Source: Datisca glomerata (taxonomy: Eukaryota > Streptophyta > Magnoliopsida > Cucurbitales > Datiscaceae). Taken from it: a DNA stretch of 64,000 nt. The stretch spans positions 1 to 64,000 of the forward strand of contig QANY01008582.1 of the NCBI GenBank assembly GCA_003255025.1, in the 5' to 3' direction. Positions within the stretch are counted from its first letter, which is position 1. Each line of letters opens with the position of its first letter. Below are positions 10,561 to 21,562 of the stretch, piece by piece. The position numbers were made by a program, and so were the translations under genes. The notes under the pieces were generated by a model, which was not told where the DNA came from, did not search any database, and saw nothing but the letters and a program-made list of their open reading frames with translations.

Positions 10561-12529
10561 ACAATACAATTGAGACTGAAATCTTAAGTTATTATCAAAA
10601 ATTAACTTTTTTAACCATAATCGACATATATGAGAAAATAGCAGATAAATACACTCAAAAGTGAGAGGCAAAAAAATGCAAAGCCAAATCACTTAAGCCA
10701 AAATATTACTAACAAACTCGAACCAAGGACTAGACCAAAAGTAAGCAATAACAAAACCGAATGAACACGTATAAAGAGCAAAAAAAGAACTACTTCAAAA
10801 ATCATATGAATATCAACATAACACTCATCAGTCGGAAAATTCTAACTCACATTACAAACCAAAAGTCACAGGAAAAAAAATATAGCAGAAGGAAAATTGG
10901 AGTTGGATAACACGTGAATATTAACTTTATAAACCCACAAATGAAAAAAAACAAAGCCCAATGTAAGTCTATCCTAAACCCAAACAAAGGGGTATGGACT
11001 ATCAAGGATTTGAGACAAGAAAAATAAAATTCATGGCTACACCGACTAACAAAAAGGACACAACCACCAAAATAAAAGTCATCAAAATACCAACCAAAAA
11101 CAAAACATGCTACAAATCTATCTGAAAAAACAGAAAATAAGACCCAAAAAAGCATACCTATAAAAAAAATGAAAGAACCCTCCAAATCATTAAATATGCT
11201 AATAAAACCTAATTCTTAAAACTATAGAATCAACCCACAACAACAACAAAACAATCGAACAAAATCAAATTATAAATTACATCTATAAGAATCGAAAAAA
11301 TCCTAGATTTAAACATTAATTATCAAATGAAATGGAAACCCTAAATTAAACACCAACTAACAACAAAAAACCCTCAAAATCATTAAATATGCTAATAAAA
11401 CCTAATTCTTAAAAATATAGATATCAACCCACAATGACAACAAAACAATCAAACAAAACCAAATTATAAATTACATCTATAACAATCATAAAAATCCTAG
11501 ATTTAAACACTAACTAACAATAAAAAGGAAAAGGAAAAAATTCTCATAGTTGTACTAATCACAAACAAAAGTTTAAAATCTACCAAAACTCATCTCCAAT
11601 TATGAACAGAAGGTTATCATTCTACAAGAAAAAAAAGACCAAGCCAAAACCATTACAAGGCAAATGAGAACTAAACTAAAAACCATACGCACACAACCAA
11701 AAACCAAAAATCAACACATACAACAAAACCAGAAACCATGCCTGTCCAACAATTAAGAAAATTTTAACCCACCTTCATAAACAAAGAGTAAAGAAACACG
11801 AAAGGATACGAAGGAGAAGTTAAATATTTATAATAGCTAAGACAAATTTATACGCATAAACAAACAAAACAAATAAAACTTATCGACTGAAAATAAAACA
11901 AACAAAACTTACTGATTGAAAATGGAACTGAAAAAATGAAGACCATTGATTGACTAAAAACAATTAAAAAAAATACCCTAAACAAAACATAGCGATTAAG
12001 AAGATAGATATATATAGAGTAGGGCCGAATAATACAAAGCAGATAACCAAACAAATAAAACATGCTCAACCAAAATGTACCGTTCACCAAATAACAGTAA
12101 GCAGACATCCGTAATCCAATCAATATTTCTAGACCTCACCGAAAAAAATAAATCAAACCTTTGTATAAAATAATCTTGAAATACTAAAAATCTTATAATG
12201 TTAAACTCATTCCTGTTGAATTATCTAAAACTATTTTCGAAGATCAATGAGCATTTAATTAAAACCGTTTTATTTTTCTCAAAAACATAACAAATTATTT
12301 TACATAACATAGAAACAATATATAGATAGATAAGATAAATCTATGCCTTCAAAGCTGAAGCTTTAAATCATATAACATATATGTAATTGAAAACCCTCCA
12401 ATAGAGCCTAGAGTAGCTGAACAAATCAGCGAGATTTTATACATGAACTATTACCATTTCAAACAATTTCAAATGAAAATCTAATTAATTGCTACAGAAA
12501 AATATAGAAGTTCAATATGTAATCAGAAA

Positions 12530-12650
12530 ACAGACACACACATATATAGATCGATTGAGAAAATGAGACAAGATAATCATCATTACCTCTCACAGTCTAG
12601 TGTAGTAGCCAACATGAAACCATGCAAGTGATCATCTAAAAGCACGTGAC
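12530..12650 (-). repeat. Diverged second copy of the exon-like fragment
   Basis: ATATATAGATCGATTGAGAA through CATCATTACCTCTCACAG parallels 10395-10450 (ATATAGATCGATTGAACAAA through CATCATTACCTCCGACGG), then CATGAAACCATGCAAGTGA parallels CGTGAAAGCACGCAAGTGA. The order and orientation are the same, so this is a direct duplication of about 120 bp, 2.1 kb apart. The reading frame is broken in this copy. Confidence 0.5.
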
Positions 12651-13400
12651 TCGCCAATGTGATTTTTTTTACAAGACAGTAATTTTTTCACAAAATTAAC
12701 ATTACAATAATTCAATTTAACAAAAAAATGTTTATCCTCAAACTACATATCAAATATCAATTAAAATAAATTTAACTAAATTATAGGTTTAATTAATCAC
12801 ATCCTTACCTCCGAAATCAAAATCATAAGTAATTTAGAGCCTAGAAGTGTAAAATCATATATCTAAAACCTAGTGAAATCCATAACCATCACTATGAATC
12901 TCACCAATAATAAAGTAAATATAAAAAATTTCACCTTCAAAGTACCTTTATTATCCATTTCTCCCACAAAAGACTCACTCCAAAAAGAGATAAAAAAAAC
13001 ATAGACAAATACAGTGGATAAAACACAGAGACAAAGACAGTGGATTATCATCTATTCAACCAACAAACTAATGGAGATAAAAATCGACTCCAGAAAAAAA
13101 ACCACATAGCAAAATAGATGAAAACAGAGACAAACATTTGAGTTGAACTTACAGAATGCACCGTGTGGAAGCTTCCATGGCCTCCCCGTGGCTGAAGCTT
13201 CGAGATCTTATCTTCCCCCCTCTCTTCTTGACACACGACACAGACAGTATAGATCAATATGCCAACAATGATGGACGACTGAAAAATGATCTCACCCACC
13301 AAATGGATGGTCGAGATTTAGTCAACAATTCTTAAATTTCACAAAGTAAATCAGATATCCTCTTAACCCCATCCTAATATGACATTCACAAAATCTATTT

Positions 13401-14366
13401 TGACTGTTATGATTACGGGATTATTTTTGCTTTCAAGAACAATTGCGTCTTAAGTATGATTTTGGAAATAGGGGATGCATGTTTCGTTCCTTTTTTGTAT
13501 TATTCATCTACTTCAATGATACATGTAAGCATTTTCTCGTCTTTTTTGTCTAAGTAAATTGATAAATAAGACTTCAAGAGGGTACCACCAAATTGTACAC
13601 GAAGCAAACAAGTAACCTTCCATTCTTTGTGTTCTCGTCCAAAGTCATATTATAAGGCACACCTTATTGTTTGTCCTGCTAACCTTAATACTGAATTCCA
13701 TAGTTGCTTGCCATGATCATCAGTGATATGACCTGGTTCTCTGTCACATCGTTTATCTTTATTTTGATTTGTGACTTCTATGCTTGAATAGCTTTTAGGA
13801 CTTACCCTGCTTTTCTTTTAAGTATAAGAGTGATTCATACTTTGTTGCTGCCTTCTTTATACGAAGTGGTCTTCCATTTTGGTTCCAAGTTACTGCACAT
13901 AGGCATGAGGGGATGGGGAGGATATTTTACAATTGCCAATTTACTACATATAGGCATGAGGGGATGGGAAGGGTTTAGGATAAGCATTTCATAAACATCT
14001 CTAGATTATAGAGCCATCATGTATATGATAGTTTCTCCACATCTATATGCTTCAATTACATTTCAAATGCTTCTGGGTGATAAAATCCATGTCAATTGCT
14101 TAAATTAGATGGTTTAGAAAATTTATCAAAAACTACTAGAATCAGGTTAGGCTTCAATAGAATTGCCTGCTTCTTCTATGGAAGTATGATGATATATTAT
14201 AACTGATAAGTTTTTTATATGTTGCATAGTGATGCTCACTTTTTGAGTGTTACTTTAGGGAGAAATAATGCAATGTTAAGTTGTTGAACATAGTTGTGCT
14301 TCGAGATAGAACTCACTAGATGGGTTGCCCCATCATTTGTTACAATCATGCTTAAAGATGTACACT
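13401..14366. repeat. Inner arm of the large inverted repeat, right
   Basis: This is the reverse complement of 9074-10047. It runs from TGACTGTTATGATTACGGGA to AGATGTACACTTATGCA. At its outer edge it passes directly into the LINE fragment at 14363, sharing the bases GCA with it. On the left side the equivalent arms are separated by 5.4 kb. Confidence 0.9.
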
Positions 14367-15208
14367 TATGCAGAAACAAGTTTCACAGAAGGCACTCTTC
14401 CTATTAAGTATTTAGGGATTCCCCTAATATCAACGAAGCTTAATAAGGCTCATTGTGAGATACTTGTTGTTGAGAATATTATAAAGAGGATTAGAAGAAC
14501 ATATTCTTAACTTATGCAAGTAAGCTCCAGCTTATCATATCAATTCTCTTGTCCATTCAGGGGTACTTGTCTAGTCTCATTATCCTGTCTAGGTCAATAA
14601 TGAAGAACATCAACTCACTCTTTAGGAATTTTCTTTGAAACAATAGCACTTCAAAGGTATCTGGTGCAAAGGTACTCTGGAACGTTATTTGTCTGCCTTT
14701 AGAGGAAAGGGGGTTGGGCATCAGAGACTTAACTACATGGAATAAAGTTGTTTGGTGCTACCATAACTTTTTAAAGAAACACTCTATTTTAACTGTTAGA
14801 CAATGTGTTGATCCTTCTTGGTCTTAGAGGAAACTTTTCAAAATCAAGAATGATATGTCTCTTTACTGTTATGTTAAGATTTCTTCACTAATCCTGGGCA
14901 CCTAAGGGGGTGTCTTATATTGTATTGGTGGCAATGTTTGTCTCTCAATTCATCCATCTCTATTTTGATAAAATGTGGTAGATGGTTTGGCCTAACAATA
15001 ACCTGGCTACTGGTATGTCAAACTATGGTGTGAGGTGGGACTTTGGCAACCCTAGTGCCATTGATGATTCTTGGATTTGGACTGCTTCTCATTCATGTTC
15101 CTTCTTTATCAGTTCCACTTATTCCAGTTTGACTTAGCATCAACAGAAGGTACCTTGGGCTTCTATTATTTGGTTTGCATGTCATATACCAGAGAGTAAT
15201 CCTACGCC
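14363..15208 (+). mobile_element. LINE fragment, right copy A (3' part)
   Basis: The plus strand reads AETSFTEGTLPIKYLGIPLI from 14370 and continues through GLGIRDLTTWNKVVWCYHNFL to the VPWASIIWFACHIPE segment near 15150-15195. It is almost identical to left copy 2 (2830-3671, inverted) and to the matching part of right copy B. It lacks the same 54 bp that left copy 1 retains. It is dead: 5'-truncated, with stops. Confidence 0.85.
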
Positions 15209-15347
15209 GACCAAGTAATTGATCAAGTGAGGTGACAACTATTTATAAGTTACCTTGTTAAAAATCATTTTAATGAGTGATCAAACATCAATCTGTAAAT
15301 GATTGGCACATTATTTAGGGACTTAAAACTTGGTCAAGTATTTGGTC
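15209..15347. mobile_element. 139-bp MITE with GACCAA inverted ends, right copy
   Basis: GACCAAGTAATTGATCAAG at the left end and CTTGGTCAAGTATTTGGTC at the right end are inverted. This is the mirror copy of 2691-2829 and has the same length. Confidence 0.6.
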
Positions 15348-15356
15348 AACCGTACT

Positions 15357-16240
15357 TAGGGATGTCAAAATCATTTATGGATCCCAAAATCCACGAGGAC
15401 TCTGCCTTAATGGGTTGAAGTTTTGGTGAATAAATGAGTGATGAGACAACTACGAGGCGTTTGTACATAAACTCGTGTGGGTATGGAAGGACGGTTATAA
15501 TAGCCATGCCCCATTCATTTTTATTTATATTTTAATATATTTTTTACACATTAAACTCATAAGTTTTCACTTCTGCAATTGATATATATATATACCATGT
15601 TATAATTTAATTGTCCATAATTCCATTACACTTGGCATTCAATTTATTATTTACCCTAGATCCCTAATACTAGTATTCTTAATTACCTTTGTCTCTCATA
15701 GCCGTCAAATTTTATTAATTAAAATTGGTAATATTTTTTTACTTGTATATTTTATTTCTTATTTTATTACTAATTAATGTATATTTTTCTTCATTATGTA
15801 GGTGAATTACTAGGAGCAGATTCGTGACAATGAGATTTGGACAAATTATATTGACGGGGAAAAATTATGAATGACTTTCGTTTAGCTTAAACATTTTCAT
15901 TATGTAGTGTTTTTTTTGTAATATATTTGAAGTTTTCTATTATTACATTTGGAATATTTTAATTTCTTTCTACATTTTTAATTAGAGATCTCTCTCTCAT
16001 CTATGGAATTATTAATTTTAATTTTTAATAAATTGTATATAGATTCAAGCATAAAAGAATAGATGAGGAACTACAAAAAAAAATAATAGATCTGGAACTG
16101 TGGGTAACCCTCCTCTAATGGGATTCTCCATCCTCGCCCCGTTCTATCTTAAATAGGAAATAGGGCGGGGATTGGGTGGTTATTTATTGTGGGTATGGGA
16201 ACAGGGAAGGCTACTCTGCCCTGCCCCATTGACATCCCTA
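15357..16240. mobile_element. Non-autonomous hAT-like element, right arm copy (884 bp)
   Basis: It runs from TAGGGATGTC to GACATCCCTA. The flanks ACCGTACT (15349-15356) and ACTTTACT (16241-16248) agree at 6 of 8 positions. It is the inverted partner of 1798-2681, with equal length and near-identical sequence, so the arms must be young relative to the insertion or have been homogenised. No coding region was seen. Confidence 0.65.
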
Positions 16241-17071
16241 ACTTTACTATGGTTACTGATATGAGACCTATTGCTTGTTGCAATTTGGTCTACAAGTGCA
16301 TCACTAAACGGATTGCTAACCGGTTGAAATGTGTGCTGCCTAACCTTATTAGCCTCAATCGGACTACTTTTGTACCTAGAAAGGCTACCTCTGATAATAT
16401 TCTCCTTGAGATCATGATGGGCTATCACAAGGAGACTAAAAGTCCTAGATGAACATTAAAAGAGACCTCCTCAAGATTTTTGACACCATAAGTTGGTTTT
16501 TTTCTTGGAAGAGTGCTTCATATCTTTGAATTTTCCTGGCAGATTAATTGATAGGATTATGGATCTTATTCAATTAACTACAATGGAGTTTTGTATGGTC
16601 ATTTTTATGGTGGTAGGGATCTCAGGTAGGGGGATCTTTTATCCCCTGCTTTCATGTCCTTGTAATGGAGGTTCTCCCAGGTATTTTGAAGAAAGCATAT
16701 ACTCTTCCTTCTTTTCAGTTTCATTAGGGATGCAAAAGGGATAAAATTGTTAACCTGTGATTTGCTGATGATCTCTTAGTGTTTTGTAATGGTTCTCTGA
16801 ATTTTGTTAAAATTGTAAAAGTTGGTCTTAATCGCTTTAGCAGTTTATCTGATTTGCACCCTAGAAGTCAGTCTTGTGTTCAACTCCGCGGGTTGGCTGG
16901 TTGGAAGGGATTGCTTTATGCCGTCTGTCTTTCCCTTCTATCTCTTCTCTTAGCAAAGTAGGTTCAAATCACATTTTTGGCTTGCTACAAGCTGGGCTCA
17001 GGGACTGCAGTCAGCCACTTCTCCTATAGTTGTCAGCTCATTCTTGACAGATCCGATCAAGTGTTCATATT

Positions 17072-17135
17072 CTGGAGTAAAAGGATTCGAACCTTTGCAT
17101 GCCGGCATAAAAAACCGATGCCTTACCACATGCCC
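17072..17135 (-). pseudogene. Mitochondrial-type tRNA-Gln (trnQ) pseudogene, right arm copy
   Basis: The minus strand reads GTGGTAAGGCATCGGTTTTT, then ATGCCGGCATGCAAAGG and TTCGAATCCTTTTACTCCAG. The T arm and 3' acceptor strand are intact, the anticodon region differs from the left copy (TTTTTTATG against TATTTGGTG), and the 5' acceptor strand is absent. It occupies the same place in the LINE as the copy at 903-966, so the insertion came before the inverted duplication. Confidence 0.65.
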
Positions 17136-18028
17136 GAATGCAATATTTTCTTTTCTCGTGTGGATATTTATGCTCAAGATGATATTATGGCAGAAACAAG
17201 TTTCACAGAAGGCACTCTTCCTATTAAGTATTTAGGGATTCCCCTAATATCAACGAAGCTTAATAAGGCTCATTGTGAGATACTTGTTGTTGAGAATATT
17301 ATAAAGAGGATTAGAAGAACATATTCTTAACTTATGCAAGTACGCTCCAGCTTATCATATCAATTCTCTTGTCCATTCAGGGGTACTTGTCTAGTCTCAT
17401 TATCCTGTCTAGGTCAATAATGAAGAACATCAACTCACTCTTTAGGAATTTTCTTTGAAACAATAGCACTTCAAAGGTATCTGGTGCAAAGGTACTCTGG
17501 AACGTTATTTGTCTGCCTTTAGAGGAAAGGGGGTTGGGCATCAGAGACTTAACTACATGGAATAAAGTTGTTTGGTGCTACCATAACTTTTTAAAGAAAC
17601 ACTCTATTTTAACTGTTAGACAATGTGTTGATCCTTCTTGGTCTTAGAGGAAACTTTTCAAAATCAAGAATGATATGTCTCTTTACTGTTATGTTAAGAT
17701 TTCTTCACTAATCCTGGGCACCTAAGGGGGTGTCTTATATTGTATTGGTGGCAATGTTTGTCTCTCAATTCATCCATCTCTATTTTGATAAAATGTGGTA
17801 GATGGTTTGGCCTAACAATAACCTGGCTACTGGTATGTCAAACTATGGTGTGAGGTGGGACTTTGGCAACCCTAGTGCCATTGATGATTCTTGGATTTGG
17901 ACTGCTTCTCATTCATGTTCCTTCTTTATCAGTTCCACTTATTCCAGTTTGACTTAGCATCAACAGAAGGTACCTTGGGCTTCTATTATTTGGTTTGCAT
18001 GTCATATACCAGAGAGTAATTTTACGCC

Positions 18029-18162
18029 GACCAAGTAATTGACCAAGTGAGGTGACAACCATAAGTTACCTTGTTAAAAATTATTTTAATGAGTGATCAA
18101 ACACCAATCTGTAAATGATTGGCACAATATTTAGGGACTTAAAACTTGGTCAAGTATTTGGT
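18029..18162. mobile_element. GACCAA MITE, third copy
   Basis: GACCAAGTAATTGACCAAG to CTTGGTCAAGTATTTGGT. It interrupts the LINE between the IIWFACHIPE segment and the zf-RVT-like segment. The right flank (GACTCTAG) differs from that of the other two copies (CAACCGTACT). Confidence 0.6.
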
Positions 18163-18745
18163 GACTCTAGAAGTACTCTATACCAAAATGTTTATTTATA
18201 GCTTGTATTGCTTGTTTAAACAAGCTTTCAACCAAAGATAGAATTAATCATTGGTGTAGCTCAACGGGTTTAGATTGTGTTTCTTGTGCTTCTAGTTGTG
18301 AATCTGTGACTCATTTATACTATATTTGTCATGTTATACACAATATTTTGATAGACCTACTGCAACCACTTTTTGGGAGGATTTCTTCTATGGATTGTGC
18401 AGGTTTCTCATTTTGATGGCAGTTGTGCTATTCCAAGGTTTCCAATTTACAATTAAGCACAGTCAATTAGAAACAAGAAAATTTTCAAGAGGGTAAAACA
18501 TAAAATAACATTACAAAAATGATACTGACCAAAAACGCAAAACAAGCCAGAATCAAACCAAAATGCGAAAAAGAAAAATCTTTGAAATTTAATGAGATAT
18601 ACGCAAAATAAATTGCACGAAAGTTTAGGAAATTAACTAAACGAGGAGACCTTTGTAAAAAAAACACTTCTAAATTAGGAAACAATGGTAGGTTGCTCAG
18701 TATAAGAACCAATAGAATACTGAATCCCACAAATTTTCATTATTA

Positions 18746-19245
18746 ATGGATTCTTCAATCACTCTGTTTCTTCTCCTCCTCCGTTCAATCTCTTTTCAAC
18801 CCAATTACTTCGTAACATCCGATGAAGCCTTAGTCAGCCATTTATGCAACAAAACAGAGGAGCCAGTACTCTGCTCAGACTGCCTCAAATCAGTCCCAAC
18901 AAACAAAACTGCAGATGCGAATGGGCTTGCAATTATAGCAGTAAAACGACATCTTCGACCTGTATGAAAAAACACCAGAGGGTACTCCATTGAAGCATGT
19001 TCTTGATACTTGTTCTTCACACACTTTCATGGCGACCCAGGATTTTGAAGGGGTTTTAAGAGATGTTGGGGATAGAGATTATGGGTCTGCAAAACAGATT
19101 ATTATCGTGTAGATTGTTCCTATTGTTAATTACTGTTTGGATTAATTTAATAAATTTCCCAATGCTCCCGTTCATTCTGCTGTTCGGAACTGAAGTTGCT
19201 AATCAGGATTCGAAGATTGTCATTGGTATTTTGAATAATTTTTGA
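18746..19245 (+). pseudogene. Pectin methylesterase / invertase inhibitor family, pseudogene
   Basis: An ATG at 18746 opens a hydrophobic signal-like start (MDSSITLFLLLLRSISFQ), then SHLCNKTEEPVLCSDCLKSV with the paired cysteines of this family, and ANGLAIIAV. A frameshift near 18945 moves the frame to NDIFDLYEKTPEGTPLKHVL and DTCSSHTF (third cysteine), then VLRDVGDRDYGSAKQ. A second break lies near 19110-19150, with an in-frame TAA before FNKFPNAPVHSAVRN, and a third shift leads to EVANQDSKIVIGILNNF and the stop at 19245. Order and spacing match the four-helix inhibitor domain that silences pectin methylesterases or acid invertases in the cell wall. At least two frameshifts and a stop make it a pseudogene. 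Confidence 0.75.
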
Positions 19246-20130
19246 ATTTTTTTTTAATATTGTTCTAGTAGACGAATTTCAATTTTTTTGGTTTTGTTTT
19301 GTTAATGAATTATGATTTGCATTACAATTGAGAATATAAAGTTTAATGTTTGTACACATGGTTTAGCATTGATTAAAATTTCTTGGTTATGTATTTAATT
19401 AGCTTGCAATTTTGCAACATAAAATAGTAGTCTTAATTGATATCTTTCAATATAATTCATCTGGTTTGATAAAAAAAAAGTATTCTCATAATTCATATTA
19501 TTCAAACTTCATCGCAAAATTTCTTTCTTAATTCTCCGAGATGTTTTATTCAAATTTTTGCATTTTTAAAAAAACACAAGTTTACTAAAGCTATGTTCCT
19601 TTTAATGTACTGTTACAAATGATTAAGCCCAACACATCGGGTGTTTAAAAGAACATTTTTTTTGTCTTTTATTCAAATGTACCCACATATAAAAACATTA
19701 TGATCGTTGGATGAATCAAATCCAATGCTCCAAGTGATTTGTCTCAAACATTAGTTAGAACTCATGGTTCATGGTTCACATCCATCCAAATGGATTCTTA
19801 GCATAGAATATAAGGATTGAACATTCCCCTTAATTTTATATTAAAAAGGGTTTTAAAGAGAACGGAAATCGAATGGCCTGTGAATGGATGTCATTCATAT
19901 TAAAAAATGACAATTAAAATACTAGAAATAAGAACCTTAATATAAATAAACATCCTTTAACCATTAACATATGTTTACATTTCCAGGAAGCCTATCTCCA
20001 CAGCTAATACAATCCTAATTCATGGTGATCATATTAATCTTAAGAGAGAAAACACTACTAGTTACACTTCAAGAACACGAATTCTGATTGCAGCAGCAGA
20101 TGACCCAAGAAACTGTAATACAACTACGCT
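19246..20130. other. AT-rich intergenic region, nothing recognised
   Basis: No gene, tRNA or element terminus was identified between the inhibitor pseudogene and the 3' end of the OB-fold gene. Confidence 0.4.
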
Positions 20131-21366
20131 TCACAATTTCAAAATTCTGCGGCTGTCTCTAGATGTTAATGCCGAAAGGACAATTCTACGCTTCACATAT
20201 TCTTCTACAACATTGACAAACTCGTAATCAACTAAAGACAGATTGTTATCTTCCTTGTCAACTGTGAGACAACTACTAGTCGCGTTGAACTTTTGGAACA
20301 TGTCGATTTTTGCATTTCGGAGTATTACAGTTGAATCAGGCTTCATCAAGTCAACTGTACAGACAAACAATGGTGTTTATACCAAATGAAGGGAGGTGGA
20401 ATAGTTCCATCAATCAAACAAAGGTTTTCATGTCAAATGCAGCTTGAACAGCATATATCCAGAAACTACGCTAATTATATAGCTTCTTCACGAGTTTAAA
20501 ACAAACCACATAAAATTGGAGATATTGATATCAGTATCAGTAAAATCCTCTGTTTAGTTGTGTTGAAGAAAAACACAGTTCCATCAAACAGCTAAAGAAC
20601 AACCACTCTAAGCTCGAACAAAATCCTCAATCAAACAGAAAGGAAGCGAAAAAGGGGATTTCAAAAATCACATCTTCTGCTACATTTATATACACCATCC
20701 GTAATTCAATGGACGTAACATATCCTTACCATTAGAACCAAAATGCCCTTCATTCTTTTTTCTCCCTAATGAATCTTGGAAACAAGAAAGAAAATTAAAT
20801 TTCCTAGACCCTTAATACAGGTGAAAAGATAACAATCGGTCAAGTTCCCTGCAGGAATTTTTCCTAATTTGTTCATTAAAACATCCATTCATTAAAGCCC
20901 CAAAATCTATTCTATCATAATCAAAACATATGGCACTTTGATTCGCAAATGTATCCTACTTGATTAATTCAATCGCGATAAGTATCCCAAATATTTCTCC
21001 ATCTCAAAACAACGAATAACATAGCATTCGGCATCAGAACTGGGAAAAAAGACTTAGAAATGAATATAAATTAATTATACGAAGCACATATATAACACCT
21101 TGATCATTACGCTCGGTGAAAACAATGGTACCGGTCTCGTCTCCAACGAGGTACTCAGAAATCCGAGTCTGCCGGAGGTGCTGGGACACCGATCCTTTCT
21201 GCAACACAGGGTCGGCGCTTAGGACATTTACGGTGAGAGTGTGTCCACTAGTGACAGGCTTCAGGCGATCGACTTTGGTGAAAACTGGCTTCCTCAGCGC
21301 TGGTTTCACCGCATCGCTCTGCCGCGCAAAATCTGACGCCGCATTTGATGTCGTCGTCGTTGCCAT
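20131..21366 (-). CDS. OB-fold nucleic-acid-binding-like protein (At4g28440 type), altered C-terminal half
   Basis: Two exons fit: 21366-21099 and 20354-20131 (donor AG|GTGTTA, acceptor TGTACAG|TTGAC), in phase, encoding 163 residues. Exon 1 reads AALRKPVFTKVD-like text, LKPVTSGHTLTVNVLSADPV, the basic ARQSD start, SEYLVGDETGTIVFTERNDQ. Exon 2 reads VDLMKPDSTVILRNAKIDMF and then KEDNNLSLVDYEFVNVVEE. Relatives are about 140-150 residues and fold as a single-stranded nucleic-acid-binding OB domain of the SOSS-B/RPA2 type. As I recall the family, a WGRIEV..PANFVV strand should lie before KEDNN; it is missing, replaced by QKFNATSSCLTVD, and the usual stop after NVVEE is lost, adding about 25 unrelated residues. 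The protein may be inactive. Confidence 0.7.
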
Positions 21367-21562
21367 TGCTCAAAAATCAGAAGCCAGAAACCCTAATTTC
21401 ACAGCAACTGAGCAGATCACTAAATTCTCTCCGTCTCTCCCTTTCTCTCCCTCTTGTATCCGTCTTCTTCCTTATGGCTTTGATTGAATTTGATTGTGAC
21501 GCTTCGTATGTTTGAATCGCAATGTAATTACAATATTTAGGTGGTTGATGCAATTAATTATT

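Larger units (their letters stand above)
10048..13400. other. Single-copy loop of the inverted repeat
   Basis: This is a strongly A-rich (plus strand) stretch without a clear gene. A short internal direct repeat occurs: AAATCATTAAATATGCTAATAAAACC and following bases appear at about 11186 and 11379. Two related exon-like pieces are listed separately. A minus-strand open frame at 13048-13302 (MVGEIIFQSSIIVGIL...) has a plausible donor after GTGCATTCTG near 13155 but no family I recognise. Confidence 0.45.
16241..18470 (+). mobile_element. LINE fragment, right copy B (reverse transcriptase to 3' zinc-binding region)
   Basis: This is the longest LINE copy. In order it reads TDMRPIACCNLVYKCITKRI (16256), DNILLEIMMGYHKE, a broken FADDLLVFCNGSLN (about 16757-16800), the trnQ-like insertion, NIFFSRVDIYAQDDIMAETS (about 17145), GTLPIKYLGIPLI, GIRDLTTWNKVVWCY, VPWASIIWFACHIPE (about 17965-18015), the MITE at 18029-18162, then KLSTKDRINHWCSSTGL and SCESVTHLYYICHV (about 18225-18340), which is a zf-RVT-type segment. 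Many stops and frameshifts make it non-functional. From 16241 to 17984 it is the inverted match of the left arm. Confidence 0.85.

Noticed and set aside
10847..11185. Minus-strand 112-residue frame rich in Phe, Cys and Tyr
   Set aside because: The composition reflects A-rich plus-strand DNA; no motif, no homologue recognised and no splice context.
13048..13302. Minus-strand frame MVGEIIFQSS... as a first exon
   Set aside because: No family recognised and no following exon found; left as an unassigned open frame in the loop.
21116..21487. Plus-strand frame of 123 residues
   Set aside because: Antisense shadow of OB-fold exon 1.
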